64,000 nucleotides of DNA from Clavibacter sepedonicus (GCF_000069225.1 NC_010407.1:496001-560000), one strand, 5' to 3'; shown: positions 1 to 9,146, counted from the stretch's first letter. Numbers and translations: made by a program. Notes: generated by a model from the sequence alone, not told the origin.

Positions 1-186
1 GATCAGCGAGGATCCGACGACCTGGCCGTCGACGGACACGAGCGAGCCGTCCGCCTGCGCGGGGAGCGCGAGCTGGCCGATTCCCGTGACGACGGCCGTG
101 TAGCCGACGCCGAGGACGACGGTGAGGACGGCCATCGCGCGGACGGCGACGCCGGCGGTGCGGAGGGACTGGCGGGGGGAGGACAT
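1..186 (-). CDS. kdpC: KdpC, potassium-transporting ATPase subunit C (partial)
   Basis: Only the N-terminal 62 codons are inside the window; the gene runs off the left edge. The ATG at 186-184 opens a protein starting MSSPRQSLRTAGVAVRAMAV, then one hydrophobic segment (about residues 17-36) and a periplasmic-side stretch with the pattern GSLVSVDGQVVGSSLI. This is the usual KdpC layout: a single membrane anchor, then the conserved part that repeats the phrase 'G S x L I G Q'. It starts 32 bp after the kdpB stop on the same strand, as expected for the last structural gene of a kdp operon. KdpC stabilises the KdpFABC complex and supports ATP binding by KdpB. Confidence 0.93.
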   Translation of the reverse strand, partial: MSSPRQSLRTAGVAVRAMAVLTVVLGVGYTAVVTGIGQLALPAQADGSLVSVDGQVVGSSLI

Positions 187-218
187 TGCGTTTCCTTGTC
201 TGGAGTGGGAGGAGGGGA

Positions 219-2372
219 TCAGAAGCCGGGGATCAGGCTGACGACGAGGTCGACGAGCTTGATGCCGATGAACGGCGCGATCACGCCGCCGACCCCGTAG
301 ACGAGCAGGTTCCGGCTGAGCACCTTGGAGGCGCTGAGCGGCCGGTACTTGACGCCGCGGAGGGCCAGCGGGATGAGCGCCACGATGATCAGCGCGTTGA
401 AGACGATCGCGGAGAGGATCGCGGACGCCGGCGAGTGCAGCTGCATCACGTTGAGCACCGCGAGCTGCGGGAAGACGCCCGTGAACATCGCCGGGATGAT
501 CGCGAAGTACTTGGCGATGTCGTTGGCGATGGAGAACGTGGTGAGCGCGCCGCGCGTGATGAGCAGCTGCTTGCCGATCCGGACGATGTCGATGAGCTTG
601 GTCGGGTCCGAGTCGAGGTCGACCATGTTGCCGGCCTCCTTCGCGGCCGAGGTGCCCGTGTTCATCGCGACGCCCACGTCGGCCTGCGCGAGCGCGGGCG
701 CGTCGTTGGTGCCGTCGCCGGTCATGGCGACCAGGCGGCCGCCCTCCTGCTCCTTGCGGATGAGCGCGAGCTTGTCCTCGGGCGTCGCCTCGGCGAGGTG
801 GTCGTCGACCCCGGCCTCGGCGGCGATGGCGCGGGCGGTGAGCGGGTTGTCGCCCGTGATCATCACCGTCCGGATCCCCATCGCCCGCAGCTCCGCGAAG
901 CGCTCCTTCAGGCCGTCCTTCACGACGTCCTTGAGGTGCACGACGCCGAGCACGCGGCCGGATCCGTCGGCGTCCTTGGTCGCGACGACGAGCGGGGTGC
1001 CGCCGCCGTTCGACACGGCCTCGACGGTGCGGGTGAGCTCGTCGCGGACCAGCTGCGGCAGCGCGCGGCCGCCCTCCTCGATCCAGGCGAACACGGCGGA
1101 CGACGCGCCCTTGCGGACGATGCGGCCGTCGGGCAGGTCGACGCCCGACATGCGGGTCTGCGCGGTGAAGGGCACGTCGACACCGCGCGGCAGCGTGACC
1201 GTGTCGAGGCCCTGCGCGACCGCGAGGTCGACGACGCTGGATCCCTCCGGCGTCGGATCCGCGAGCGACGACATGGCCGCGGCCCGGGCGAGCTCCTCGC
1301 CCGTCACGCCGCCCACGGGGATCAGCTCGCTGGCGCGGCGGTTGCCGTACGTGATGGTGCCGGTCTTGTCGAGCAGCAGCGTCGTGACGTCGCCGGCGGC
1401 CTCGACCGCGCGGCCCGACATCGCGAGCACGTTGCGCTGCACGAGCCGGTCCATGCCGGCGATGCCGATGGCGGAGAGGAGGGCGCCGATGGTGGTCGGG
1501 ATCAGGCAGACGAGCAGCGCGATGAGCACCGGCACGCTCACGGTCGCCGCCGAGTAGGAGGCGATCGGGTTGAGCGTGAGCGCCACGATCACGAAGACGA
1601 TCGTGAGGCTCGCCAGCAGGATGTTCAGCGCGATCTCGTTCGGCGTGCGCTGGCGCGACGCGCCCTCGACGAGGCCGATCATGCGGTCGACGAAGGTCTC
1701 GCCGGGCTTCGAGGTGATGCGCACGACGATCCGGTCGCTCAGCACCCGCGTGCCGCCCGTGACGGCGCTGCGGTCGCCGCCCGATTCGCGGATGACGGGG
1801 GCCGACTCGCCCGTGATGGCCGACTCGTCGATGGAGGCGATGCCCCACACGACGTCGCCGTCGCCCGGGATCGACTCCCCGGCGACCACCACGACCGTGT
1901 CGCCGAGGGTGAGGTCGGCGCTCGAGACCTCGCGGAGCTCGGCGCGCTCGGCGCCGGGATCGCCCGCCTGGTCGTCGGACGCGACGACGTGCGCCATCGT
2001 GCTGGTCCGGGTCTTGCGGAGGCTGTCGGCCTGCGCCTTTCCGCGGCCCTCGGCCACCGACTCCGCGAGGTTCGCGAAGACGACCGTGAGCCAGAGCCAC
2101 AGGGCGATCCCGGCCGTGAAGGTCGCGGGCACGGCGCTGCCGCCGGAGGATCCCGCGCCGCCCGTGAAGGGCTCGGCGATCGCGAGCACGGTGGTGAACG
2201 CGGCGCCGACCTCGACGATCAGCATCACCGGGTTCTTCCACATGAGGCGCGGGTCGAGCTTCCGGAACGCGCCGGGGAGCGCCTCGGCGAGCTGCCGGGC
2301 GTCGATGGCCCGGGCGCGCGTCGCGGCGGGAGCCGCTGCGGTGTCCGCCTCGGGGGTGGTCAGGACGGTCAT
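219..2372 (-). CDS. kdpB: KdpB, P-type ATPase subunit of the KdpFABC potassium pump
   Basis: 717 residues, the normal KdpB length. It is the catalytic P-type ATPase that drives K+ import through KdpA. Visible motifs: the actuator loop TGES (about 187-190), the membrane motif CLIPTTIG (289-296), the phosphorylation site DKTGTIT with Asp335, and the hinge [11 protein letters not shown] near residue 515. The ATG at 2372-2370 overlaps the kdpA stop as ATGA, indicating translational coupling. An open frame continues upstream of this ATG but only as an antisense-like shadow inside kdpA. All key residues are intact, so the pump should be functional. It acts in the cytoplasmic membrane. Confidence 0.98.
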   Translation of the reverse strand: MTVLTTPEADTAAAPAATRARAIDARQLAEALPGAFRKLDPRLMWKNPVMLIVEVGAAFTTVLAIAEPFTGGAGSSGGSAVPATFTAGIALWLWLTVVFANLAESVAEGRGKAQADSLRKTRTSTMAHVVASDDQAGDPGAERAELREVSSADLTLGDTVVVVAGESIPGDGDVVWGIASIDESAITGESAPVIRESGGDRSAVTGGTRVLSDRIVVRITSKPGETFVDRMIGLVEGASRQRTPNEIALNILLASLTIVFVIVALTLNPIASYSAATVSVPVLIALLVCLIPTTIGALLSAIGIAGMDRLVQRNVLAMSGRAVEAAGDVTTLLLDKTGTITYGNRRASELIPVGGVTGEELARAAAMSSLADPTPEGSSVVDLAVAQGLDTVTLPRGVDVPFTAQTRMSGVDLPDGRIVRKGASSAVFAWIEEGGRALPQLVRDELTRTVEAVSNGGGTPLVVATKDADGSGRVLGVVHLKDVVKDGLKERFAELRAMGIRTVMITGDNPLTARAIAAEAGVDDHLAEATPEDKLALIRKEQEGGRLVAMTGDGTNDAPALAQADVGVAMNTGTSAAKEAGNMVDLDSDPTKLIDIVRIGKQLLITRGALTTFSIANDIAKYFAIIPAMFTGVFPQLAVLNVMQLHSPASAILSAIVFNALIIVALIPLALRGVKYRPLSASKVLSRNLLVYGVGGVIAPFIGIKLVDLVVSLIPGF

Positions 2373-4045
2373 GATGCGAGCCCTTCCGCCAGGGGACCCA
2401 GCGCGAGAACGGGGAAGTAGGTGAGAGCGGTCACGATGACCGTCACCCCGATGAGGAGGCCGACGAACTGCGGCCGGTGGGTGGGCAGGGTCCCCGAGGT
2501 GGTGGGGATGCGGTCCTGCGCCGCGAGGGATCCGGCGAGCGCCAGCACGAGCACGATCGGGACGAACCGGCCGAGCAGCATCGCGACGCCGAGCGCCGTG
2601 GTGAACCACGGCGTCGATGCGGTGAGGCCGGCGAACGCGGATCCGTTGTTGTTGGCCGCCGAGGTGAACGCGTAGACCACCTCGGACAGGCCGTGCAGCC
2701 CGCTGTTGAGGATCGACGTGCCCTCCACGTCGTCGCGGACGGCGGGGATCGCGAAGCTGAGCGCGGTGCCGACGAGCACGAGGATCGGCGTGACGAGGAT
2801 GTAGAGGCTCGCGAGCTTGATCTCGCGCGGCCCGATCTTCTTGCCGAGGTACTCGGGCGTCCGGCCGACGAGCAGGCCCGCGACGAACACCGCGATGACG
2901 GCGAGCACGAGCATGCCGTAGAGGCCGGATCCGACGCCGCCGGGGGCGACCTCGCCGAGCATCATGTTGAGCATCGGCATCATGCCGCCGAGCGCCGTGT
3001 ACGAGTCGTGCATCGAGTTGACCGCGCCCGTCGAGGTGAGCGTGGAGACGGTGCCGAACAGCGCCGAGCCGATGATGCCGACGCGCTGCTCCTTGCCCTC
3101 CATCGCGGCGCCGGCCGCCATGGGGGCGGATCCCGCGCCCTGCAGCTCGAACAGCGTGAGCGCCGTGAGCGACGCGACCGCGATGGTCGCCATCACGGCC
3201 GCGATCGCGGTGCCCTGGCGGGTGTCGCCGACCATCTTCCCGAAGGTGCGGGGGAGCGAGAACGGGATCACGAGCATCAGCAGCACCTGGAACGCGCTGG
3301 TCCACGCGGTCGGGTCCTCGAACGGGTGCGCGGAGTTCGCGTTGAAGAACCCGCCGCCGTTCGTGCCGAGCATCTTGATCGCCTCCTGCGAGGCCACCGG
3401 CCCGCCCGGGATCGTCTGCGTGCCGCCCGCGAGCGTCTGCACGTCCTGGAAGCCGGCGAAGTTCTGGATCACTCCGCCGGCGATGAGGACCACCGCGGTG
3501 ACGAGCGAGAGGGGGAGGAGCAGGCGGAGGGATCCGCGGATCAGGTCGACCCACATGTTGCCGATCGTGCCGCTGCGCGTGCGGGCGAAGCCGCGGACGA
3601 GCGCGATCGCCACGGCGATGCCGACGGCCGCCGAGACGAAGTTCTGCACCGCGAGCCCGGCGAGCTGGACCGTGTAGCCCATGGTCGCCTCGGGCGAGTA
3701 CGACTGCCAGTTCGTGTTGGTGACGAACGAGACGGCGGTGTTGAAGGAGATGCCCTCGGGCACGGCGGGGAGGCCGAGCGCGTAGGGGAGGAACGCCTGG
3801 AGACGCTGCATCCCGTAGACGACGAGGACGCCGACGAGCGAGAACGCGAGCACCGCGCGGAGGTAGGCGGGCCAGGTCTGCTCGGAGCGGGGATCCACGC
3901 CGATGAGGCGGTAGATGCCCCGCTCGACGCGGGTGTCGTGGCGCGACTCGTACATGCGCGCCATGAGGTCGCCCAGCGGGCGGTGGACGAGGACGAGGAC
4001 CAGGACGACGGACGCGACCTGGAGGATGCCGGCGAGCGTGTCCAT
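2369..4045 (-). CDS. kdpA: KdpA, potassium-translocating subunit
   Basis: 558 residues with about ten hydrophobic segments. KdpA is the K+-channel-like subunit that binds K+ on the outer face. Four selectivity-filter-like loops are visible: [40 protein letters not shown] and [10 protein letters not shown], each with the Gly/Asn pattern of the Trk/Ktr/KdpA superfamily. The ATG at 4045-4043 overlaps the kdpF stop (TGATG). The start [20 protein letters not shown] gives a typical first membrane helix. Confidence 0.97.
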   Translation of the reverse strand: MDTLAGILQVASVVLVLVLVHRPLGDLMARMYESRHDTRVERGIYRLIGVDPRSEQTWPAYLRAVLAFSLVGVLVVYGMQRLQAFLPYALGLPAVPEGISFNTAVSFVTNTNWQSYSPEATMGYTVQLAGLAVQNFVSAAVGIAVAIALVRGFARTRSGTIGNMWVDLIRGSLRLLLPLSLVTAVVLIAGGVIQNFAGFQDVQTLAGGTQTIPGGPVASQEAIKMLGTNGGGFFNANSAHPFEDPTAWTSAFQVLLMLVIPFSLPRTFGKMVGDTRQGTAIAAVMATIAVASLTALTLFELQGAGSAPMAAGAAMEGKEQRVGIIGSALFGTVSTLTSTGAVNSMHDSYTALGGMMPMLNMMLGEVAPGGVGSGLYGMLVLAVIAVFVAGLLVGRTPEYLGKKIGPREIKLASLYILVTPILVLVGTALSFAIPAVRDDVEGTSILNSGLHGLSEVVYAFTSAANNNGSAFAGLTASTPWFTTALGVAMLLGRFVPIVLVLALAGSLAAQDRIPTTSGTLPTHRPQFVGLLIGVTVIVTALTYFPVLALGPLAEGLAS

Positions 4046-4149
4046 CAGAACTTCTCGGGGCGGATCAGGGCGTACACGAGGTACACCACGGAGGCGATGC
4101 CGAGCACCGCGGCGGCGAGGCCGGCGGCGTCGGCGAACGAGGTGATCAC
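4045..4149 (-). CDS. kdpF: KdpF, small accessory subunit of the Kdp ATPase
   Basis: 34-residue protein starting at a GTG (4149-4147) that overlaps the stop of the upstream 27-aa ORF. It is one hydrophobic helix ([18 protein letters not shown]) followed by RPEKF. A single helix with the terminal 'Y A L I R P E K F' pattern directly before kdpA is typical of KdpF, which stabilises KdpFABC in the membrane. Confidence 0.9.
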   Translation of the reverse strand: MITSFADAAGLAAAVLGIASVVYLVYALIRPEKF

Positions 4150-4229
4150 AGCTTCTCCGCTCCTCGCCCGACGAGGGCGACGAGGGCGAACAGGACGATG
4201 GCGCCTGCGATGTACACGAGGTCGAGCAC
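4146..4229 (-). CDS. 27-aa membrane ORF leading the kdp operon
   Basis: Tiny ORF starting GTG at 4229-4227, six bases after a strong Shine-Dalgarno GGAGG (minus strand, 4236-4240 region). It encodes [20 protein letters not shown] followed by GRGAEKL: one predicted membrane helix and a short charged tail. The stop overlaps the kdpF GTG (GTGA), so the ORF fits tightly into the coupled kdp series. Its sequence is not that of KdpF. It may be an extra one-helix subunit or a coupling leader peptide; no function is assigned. Confidence 0.6.
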   Translation of the reverse strand: MLDLVYIAGAIVLFALVALVGRGAEKL

Positions 4230-4319
4230 GGGGATCCTCCGGTGAGGGTGCCGCGGCCGGTCGGACGCGGGTGCCCGTCGGGGGCACGAGGCACCACTAG
4301 ACACCTCGCGCGCGGGCGT

Positions 4320-4366
4320 CCTCACGCATCCATACGGTTCCCTCACGGTGCCGCGGGGAACCTCAC
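4320..4366 (-). promoter_or_regulatory. Three direct repeats upstream of the kdp operon
   Basis: On the minus strand GTGAGG (preceded by C at the two outer copies) occurs at 4361-4366, 4341-4346 and 4320-4325, spaced 20 and 21 bp, i.e. two helical turns apart. They lie 90-140 bp upstream of the first ORF of the kdp operon, the position expected for an activator. KdpE is the known kdp activator in bacteria, so binding by KdpE is a reasonable inference but is not shown by the sequence. Confidence 0.4.
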
Positions 4367-4428
4367 GACACTCCTACGCGGGGGCCGGCGGGGCGCCGGT
4401 CAGACCGGGATCGGCAGGCCGACGGGTG

Positions 4429-4752
4429 TCAGACGATGTCGTCGAACACGCCCCAGCAGATCGCGCTGCGGGCGCTCTGGTCGGCGAGGACGGCGGCGCG
4501 GAAGTGCGCGGGGAACCGCGCCGGATCCGGCAGCCCCTTCCCGGCGTCGTTGGCCCGGAACGACTGCTGGTGCGCCTCCCTCATCGGCACCTCGCCGCGC
4601 ACCCAGCCGCGGGCGGCCTCGAGCGTCGTGCGCAGCCTCGGATCCTGGGGCCGCTCGGCCTCGAACAGCGGCAGCACGTGCTCCGCGCACGCGATCGCCC
4701 ACAGCGCGAGCGCCCGGTGGTCGCTGTCGGTCAGCGTGCCGCCGCGGCGCAC
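4429..4752 (-). CDS. Imm-5-like small protein
   Basis: About 107 residues if the GTG at 4752 is used; no ATG is available close upstream, so the start is uncertain. The body contains LALWAIACAEHVLPLFE, an Arg-rich stretch DPRLRTTLEAARGWVRGEVPM, then AFRAAVLADQSARSAICWGV. This all-helical pattern resembles the actinobacterial 'putative immunity protein' (Imm-5-like) domain. No toxin gene with which it would pair is visible here; it lies downstream of hipBA on the same strand. The function is inferred from resemblance only. Confidence 0.5.
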   Translation of the reverse strand: MRRGGTLTDSDHRALALWAIACAEHVLPLFEAERPQDPRLRTTLEAARGWVRGEVPMREAHQQSFRANDAGKGLPDPARFPAHFRAAVLADQSARSAICWGVFDDIV

Positions 4753-4846
4753 GGTGATGAGGGCGGGGTCGCGGTGCGTCGGGAGGATGGGTATGCGGGA
4801 AGGCTGCCAGGGGTCGCCGCGTGACGCCAGCGTGGGCGTCGGGTGG

Positions 4847-6169
4847 TCACCTGCGATCGTCGGGCGGGGAGGCCAGATCGACGTACGTCGACTCCGTGGC
4901 CCAGCCGCGCTCGACCGCCTTGGCGTGCACCGCGTCGACGACGGCGTGGGCCGGCGCGACGAGTGCGGGATGCTCCGCGAGCTCGGTCGCCGCGTCGGCG
5001 TACGCGGCCGAGATGCCATCGCGGATGTGATCGATCCGCGCGTCCGCGAGATCCGCGTCGACACGGAGCCGTCGCGCCGCCTTCTGGAGGTGGCGTCGAC
5101 CGATCGTGGAGAGCCGGTACTCGTCGCCGACCTTCATGGCGGAGCGCTCGGCCTGAGGGCCTCCGCCGTAGGGTGCGTAGGTGGCGAGGTCGTAGAGCGG
5201 CGCGAGCTGCTGGCCGTTCCCGCGCAGCAGCACCGAGAAGTTCTTGGCGTGGGCGTCTGTCGCCCATGCGGCGATGTTGAAGACGATGGCGTCGAAGAAG
5301 CGGATGCGGGCCGCCGCAGCCTCGGCCGGGTATTCGAACTCGGTGAACAGGTCGGCGGCCTGCGCGATCCCCGGCCCGCCCTGGTCCTGGTACTTGCGGC
5401 CCGGCATCACGGAGAGCGCCTGGCAGAGGTCCTCCTGGTGGAGGCGCCGCCACCGGTCGCCGCCCTCGCGCCTGTCGTACCGGTGCGAGACGACGACGGA
5501 GAGGTCGTCGCCGAGGTCGAGCACATCGGTCCGGGCGGTCTCGAGCCCGAGGGATGCGGCGGCCCGCATGGTGAGGAACTCGTTCACGTCGTGGTGCGCG
5601 AAGCCCGGGATCGCCGGCTTCAGGATGTGCGTCGTCGGGGTGGAGTCCTGCGGGATGCCCCACGCGCCGGAGGCGAGCCGGTGCAGTGCGACCTTCCGTT
5701 GTGCTCCCGGCAGCGACCACTTCCCCTGCAGGGCCGCCGGCGTGGTCGCGGCGCCGGAACGCAGGTCGGACATGAGGTCGCGGAACTCCTCCACGGAGAG
5801 CGGCGTGACGTCGCCCTGGGCGCGGGCGTCGTCGTCGGCCTCCTCCGACTCGGGCAGGACCTGGACGGCCCCCGGGGCGTCGCGCCCGATGTGCCGGAGG
5901 ACGGAGAACGCGTCGGCGGTCGTCCGCAGCCCGTGCGTCCGTCGGATCTGCTCCAGCGCGTCGGCGCCCTCGGGGATGAGGCCCGAGAAGTAGGCATCCA
6001 CCGCCCGCGGCGGCAGGCGCGCGCCGAAGGGGAGCGACATGGACAGCGGCGTAGCTCCGCGCCTCTCGGCGTAGGCGGCGTCGTAGTTGAAGTCGACGCG
6101 GCCGGCTGTCGTGCGTTCGTAGCGCCCGGCGAACCGGCCGTCTAGGTAGACGCTCAGGGCCTCACTCAT
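4847..6169 (-). CDS. hipA: HipA-type serine/threonine kinase toxin
   Basis: 440 residues, the normal HipA size. HipA kinases phosphorylate a cytoplasmic target (GltX in E. coli) and arrest growth. Visible features: N-terminal subdomain with FSGLIPEGADA; nucleotide-loop segment LPGAQRKVAL (about 153-162); Lys184 in HILKP; HQEDLCQ (244-250); catalytic loop ATDAHAKNFS (303-312); and the Mg-binding Asp in LYDLATYAPY (about 327). All catalytic residues appear present, so the toxin should be active. The ATG lies 8 bases inside the hipB 3' end, so the two are translationally coupled. Target and trigger are unknown. Confidence 0.95.
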   Translation of the reverse strand: MSEALSVYLDGRFAGRYERTTAGRVDFNYDAAYAERRGATPLSMSLPFGARLPPRAVDAYFSGLIPEGADALEQIRRTHGLRTTADAFSVLRHIGRDAPGAVQVLPESEEADDDARAQGDVTPLSVEEFRDLMSDLRSGAATTPAALQGKWSLPGAQRKVALHRLASGAWGIPQDSTPTTHILKPAIPGFAHHDVNEFLTMRAAASLGLETARTDVLDLGDDLSVVVSHRYDRREGGDRWRRLHQEDLCQALSVMPGRKYQDQGGPGIAQAADLFTEFEYPAEAAAARIRFFDAIVFNIAAWATDAHAKNFSVLLRGNGQQLAPLYDLATYAPYGGGPQAERSAMKVGDEYRLSTIGRRHLQKAARRLRVDADLADARIDHIRDGISAAYADAATELAEHPALVAPAHAVVDAVHAKAVERGWATESTYVDLASPPDDRR

Positions 6170-6431
6170 CGTCGTCCTCCCATGGCTGGTCGAACGGCGA
6201 GGGCGAGCCGGCATCGGTGGCCCGCGGGTCGATCGTGAGGCTCAGCTCGCACCCCAGCGCGCGGACGACGCGCATCACCGACCCGAGCTCCGAGCGAACC
6301 TTCCCGCTCTCGAGGCGCACGACGTACTCCCGCGAGACCCCCGCGAGCCCGGCGACGCCCGCCTGCGTGAGCCCCAGCTCCTCCCGCCGGTGGCGCAGCT
6401 CGGCGGCGAGCGTGCGCGTGGTCCTGGCCAT
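6162..6431 (-). CDS. hipB: HipB-type antitoxin, XRE-family repressor
   Basis: 89 residues. A helix-turn-helix covers about residues 7-60 (RHRREELGLTQAGVAGLAG, then VSREYVVRLESGK). The tail is acidic (FDQPWEDDDE), as in HipB proteins whose C terminus contacts HipA. The ATG at 6431 follows AGGAGG at good spacing. The gene precedes and overlaps hipA, and its promoter is full of a palindrome that it presumably binds, giving autoregulation of the toxin-antitoxin operon. Confidence 0.93.
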   Translation of the reverse strand: MARTTRTLAAELRHRREELGLTQAGVAGLAGVSREYVVRLESGKVRSELGSVMRVVRALGCELSLTIDPRATDAGSPSPFDQPWEDDDE

Positions 6432-6444
6432 GCCGCCTCCTCGT

Positions 6445-6512
6445 GTGATCGATCGATCACCTCCGAGTATGTGATCGATCGATCACCGAGTCAAGAGTGA
6501 TCGATCGGTCAC
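6445..6512. promoter_or_regulatory. Three phased hipBA operators
   Basis: Three copies of a 16-bp palindrome: GTGATCGATCGATCAC at 6445-6460 and 6471-6486, and GTGATCGATCGGTCAC (one mismatch) at 6497-6512. Start-to-start spacing is exactly 26 bp both times. The middle copy fills the spacer between the -35 and -10 boxes, the first lies between -10 and the hipB ribosome site, and the third is upstream of -35 and overlaps the stop codon of the next gene. They are almost certainly HipB operators, as inferred from position and dyad symmetry. Confidence 0.88.
6466..6494 (-). promoter_or_regulatory. hipBA promoter
   Basis: On the minus strand a near-consensus -35 box TTGACT (6489-6494) is followed after 17 bases by CATACT (-10, 6466-6471). 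The spacer is occupied by the central operator, so a bound repressor would exclude RNA polymerase. Confidence 0.75.
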
Positions 6513-7309
6513 GCGCCCCACTCCGCCACCACATCCGACCCCACCTTCACGATCAGCACCGCCACCACCACGATGAACGCGATGCGGATGAAGCGGCTGC
6601 CGCGGGCGACCGCCATGCGGGATCCCGCGTAGCCGCCGACCATGTTCGCGACGCCCATGCCGAGCGCGAGCGCCCACAGCACGTGGCCCTGCGGGATGAA
6701 GAACGCGAGCGCCCCGAGGTTGGTCGCGACGTTCACGATCTTCGCCTTGGCGCTCGCGAGCACGAAGTCGTAGCCGAGCGCGGTGATGAGCGCGATGATC
6801 AGGAAGGTGCCTGTGCCGGGCCCGATGAGGCCGTCGTAGAAGCCGATCACCACGCCGAGCAGGGCCGCGATCCCGTGGTGCTTCCGGCCCGTGTGGCGGA
6901 TCGCCGCCACGTCGCCGAGCTGCGGGCGGGCGATCGTGACGACGGCCACGATGATCAGCGCGACCACCACGAGCGGCTTGAACACCGACGACGGCAGCAG
7001 CGCCGCGAGGCTCGCGCCGCCGTATGCGCCGACCAGCGCGACCGCGGCCATGGGCAGCGCGGTGCGGAGATCCGGATGCGTGCGCCGGTACCAGGTGACC
7101 GCGCTCGTGGTCGTGCCGAACAGCGACGCGAGCTTGTTGGTCGCGAGCGCCTCCACCGGCGTGATCCCCGGCACGAGCAGCAGCGCCGGCAGCTGCAGCA
7201 GGCCGCCGCCGCCGACGACCGCGTCGATCCACCCGGCCGCGAGCGCCGCGAGCAGCATGAGCAGCGCGACCGTGAGCGTGATCTCGCCGAGCGAGCCGCC
7301 GATGTCCAT
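6509..7309 (-). CDS. TSUP-family (TauE/SafE) membrane transporter
   Basis: 266 residues with seven to eight hydrophobic segments. The N-terminal signature AGWIDAVVGGGGLLQLPALLL and the repeated 'P x x A x A T N K L' (TPVEALATNKLASLFGT) are typical of the TauE/SafE (TSUP) family, which exports sulfite, sulfonates or other organosulfur anions. A second half-repeat with GFYDGLIGPGTGTFLII is clear. The substrate cannot be told. It starts 7 bp after the stop of the upstream F420-reductase-like gene, suggesting one transcript. Its stop codon lies inside the third hipBA operator. Confidence 0.88.
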   Translation of the reverse strand: MDIGGSLGEITLTVALLMLLAALAAGWIDAVVGGGGLLQLPALLLVPGITPVEALATNKLASLFGTTTSAVTWYRRTHPDLRTALPMAAVALVGAYGGASLAALLPSSVFKPLVVVALIIVAVVTIARPQLGDVAAIRHTGRKHHGIAALLGVVIGFYDGLIGPGTGTFLIIALITALGYDFVLASAKAKIVNVATNLGALAFFIPQGHVLWALALGMGVANMVGGYAGSRMAVARGSRFIRIAFIVVVAVLIVKVGSDVVAEWGA

Positions 7310-7316
7310 GCGCGCG

Positions 7317-8046
7317 CTACTCGGCGGCGCGGGAGGCGTCGCGCGTGACGTCCGCCGTCTCGAGCGCCACCAGGCGGCGGATCTCGTCGGCGTCCACGTT
7401 CACGCCGAAGAGCGAGCGGCCGGGCTCGAGCACGCGGCCGGCGCTCAGCGGGCCGATGTCGACGGGGTCGAAGCCGAACGCGTCCACGAGGGCGGCGACC
7501 GTGGCGCGGGCCCAGTCGTCGTCGCCCGCGACCGCGATGCCCTTGCGGCCGGGTGCGCCGGCGGGCCGGGGCCCCTCGTCGAGGTCGTGGTACCCCATGT
7601 GGTTGAAGGCCTTGACGATGGTCGCGTCGGGCAGGAAGTCCTGCACGAGCTCGCTCGTGGACGAAGCGGGGTTCGCGAGGTCGTCGCGGTGGCCGTCGAC
7701 CTCCCACCAGTAGTTCATGGCGTCGACGACGAGCTTGCCGCGCAGCTCGGCGACGGGCACCGAGGGCAGCTTGCCGAGGGGGAGGGCGAGGATCACGACG
7801 TCGGCGCGCGCCGCCGCGTCCGCCGATGTGGTGGCGACGGCGCCCGGCGCGAGCACGTCCACGATGAGGGCGATGCGCGACGGATCGCCCGAGCCCGAGA
7901 TGAGCACCTCGTGCCCGGCGGCGATCGCGCGGCGGGCGAGCACGGTGCCGACCTTGCCGGCACCGAGGATCCCGACGGTGGCGGGTCGCGCCGCCTCCGA
8001 CGCGGGCAGGTCGGGTCGCTCGGAGGGGGGCGTCGTGGAGGCTCAT
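7317..8046 (-). pseudogene. NADPH-dependent F420 reductase-like protein, N-terminal frameshift
   Basis: The body reads as a Rossmann protein: [19 protein letters not shown] (GxGxxG), [37 protein letters not shown] and [14 protein letters not shown], as in coenzyme-F420:NADP oxidoreductase and related FNO/YwnB-like reductases. In this frame an in-phase TGA lies just upstream and the first GTG (7943) would remove the nucleotide-binding loop. A good ATG at 8046 with GGAGA 9 bases upstream is one base out of phase. Reducing the run of six C (minus strand, 8025-8030) to five would join it, giving about 242 residues. It is either a frameshift mutation, a sequencing error in the homopolymer, or phase variation. 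Confidence 0.7.
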
Positions 8047-8444
8047 GACCTCCATTCTCCGCGGACATCGGACATGCCCTCGACCCCGGGTCCGTCGTCA
8101 TCTAGCGTGGGCGACGGTCCTGCGGCATCACGGTGCAGGGCCGGGCGGGACGCATCCGAACCTCGATCCGACGCCGATCGTGGATCCGGTACCCGCTCGC
8201 GCACGGCCGCGGCGATGCGCCGCGGACCGGGCACGGAAGCCTCACGAAGTCAGCCCGGACCCCCGCTGATGGCGGGTCCGCGACGCGGACCCGCCGGCCC
8301 CGTCCCGCCTGCGAGACCGGATGACGGCGGCATTAGGCTGTCGTGCGATCGACACCCGGTCCTCAGCTCCGCTGCCCATCTCGCGGACCCGACGGGCCAT
8401 GGAGGCTCTCGTGAAGACACGCACACCCCCTCATCCGGTGGCGC
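8047..8444. other. Intergenic region between divergent genes
   Basis: About 400 bp without a convincing gene. It separates the leftward reductase/TSUP pair from the rightward GAF-ANTAR genes. Possible -10 boxes are TAGCGT near 8104 and TAGGCT near 8335 on the plus strand. Short open frames here have no family resemblance or good ribosome site. Confidence 0.5.
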
Positions 8445-9146
8445 ATGCCTAGGCGCGCCGCGGTGGCGGACGCCGCGGAGGCGCTCGAGCGCGCGGGGAA
8501 CCGGGGATCCGACCTGTCCGGGCCCCTCGCCTCCGTGTTCGGCGTCAGCGGCGCCGCCGTCTCGACCCTCGGGGATCCGCTCGGCAGCGAGACCGTCTCC
8601 GCGTCGGACGAGCGGGCGGCCCGGCTCGACGAGATCCAGCTCGACCTCGGCGAGGGCCCGTGCTGGGAGGCGATGACCAGTCGCGTGCCCGTGCTGGAGC
8701 CCGACATGCGGACCTCGGCCGGCACGTCCTGGCCGCTCGCCCGCCACGCCATGCACGAGGCGGGCCTCGGCGCGGTCTTCGCGTTCCCGCTCGAGCTCGC
8801 GGGCCTCAGCCTCGGCGCGGTGGACCTCTACTCCCGCACCGCCCGCGACATCTCCGACCGGGAGGTGACGGACGCGACCGCGCTGTCCCGCATCGTCGCC
8901 CGTCAGGTCCTCCGCCGCGCGCTCCTGACCTCCGAGGCCTGGCGGGAGGAGACTGATGCCTGGAAGGGCCGGTACTCGCGCCGCGAGGTGCACCAAGCCA
9001 CCGGGATGGTCGTCGCCCAGATGGGCATCTCCCCGACTGATGCGCTCCTCGTCCTCCGGGGCCACGCGTTCGCCACGGGACGCCCCGTCCGGGACGTGGC
9101 CGAGGACGTCGTCGGGCGCATCCTCGACTTCACCCCGGAACGCTGA
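8445..9146 (+). CDS. GAF-ANTAR domain protein (first of two)
   Basis: 233 residues. A GAF-like domain (about 20-150: LGEGPCWEAMTSRVPVLEPD, then GLGAVFAFPLELAGLSLGAVDLY) is followed by an ANTAR domain (about 170-225: REVHQATGMVVAQMGISPTDALLVLRGHAF). ANTAR domains bind paired hexaloop hairpins in nascent RNA and act as antiterminators, so this is a cytoplasmic signal-dependent RNA-binding regulator. The start is uncertain because no strong ribosome site precedes the ATG. Its stop overlaps an ATG (TGATG) and the next gene is a paralogue. Confidence 0.88.
   Translation: MPRRAAVADAAEALERAGNRGSDLSGPLASVFGVSGAAVSTLGDPLGSETVSASDERAARLDEIQLDLGEGPCWEAMTSRVPVLEPDMRTSAGTSWPLARHAMHEAGLGAVFAFPLELAGLSLGAVDLYSRTARDISDREVTDATALSRIVARQVLRRALLTSEAWREETDAWKGRYSRREVHQATGMVVAQMGISPTDALLVLRGHAFATGRPVRDVAEDVVGRILDFTPER

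Noticed and set aside
186..2420. 744-codon open frame on the plus strand opposite kdpB
   Set aside because: Composition-driven antisense frame (Arg/Asp/Glu/Gly repetitive), while the minus strand has all KdpB motifs. The same applies to long antisense frames opposite the Pls/PosA gene (19646-21868) and the alr-tsaB genes (53880-56141).
6445..6512. Three regularly spaced repeats as a CRISPR-like array
   Set aside because: Units are 16-bp palindromes at 26-bp period over a promoter with no cas genes and 10-bp gaps; they are operators.
8047..8444. Short open frames on both strands between the reductase and the GAF-ANTAR genes
   Set aside because: Arg/Pro/Ser-rich low-complexity frames, no ribosome sites, no family resemblance.
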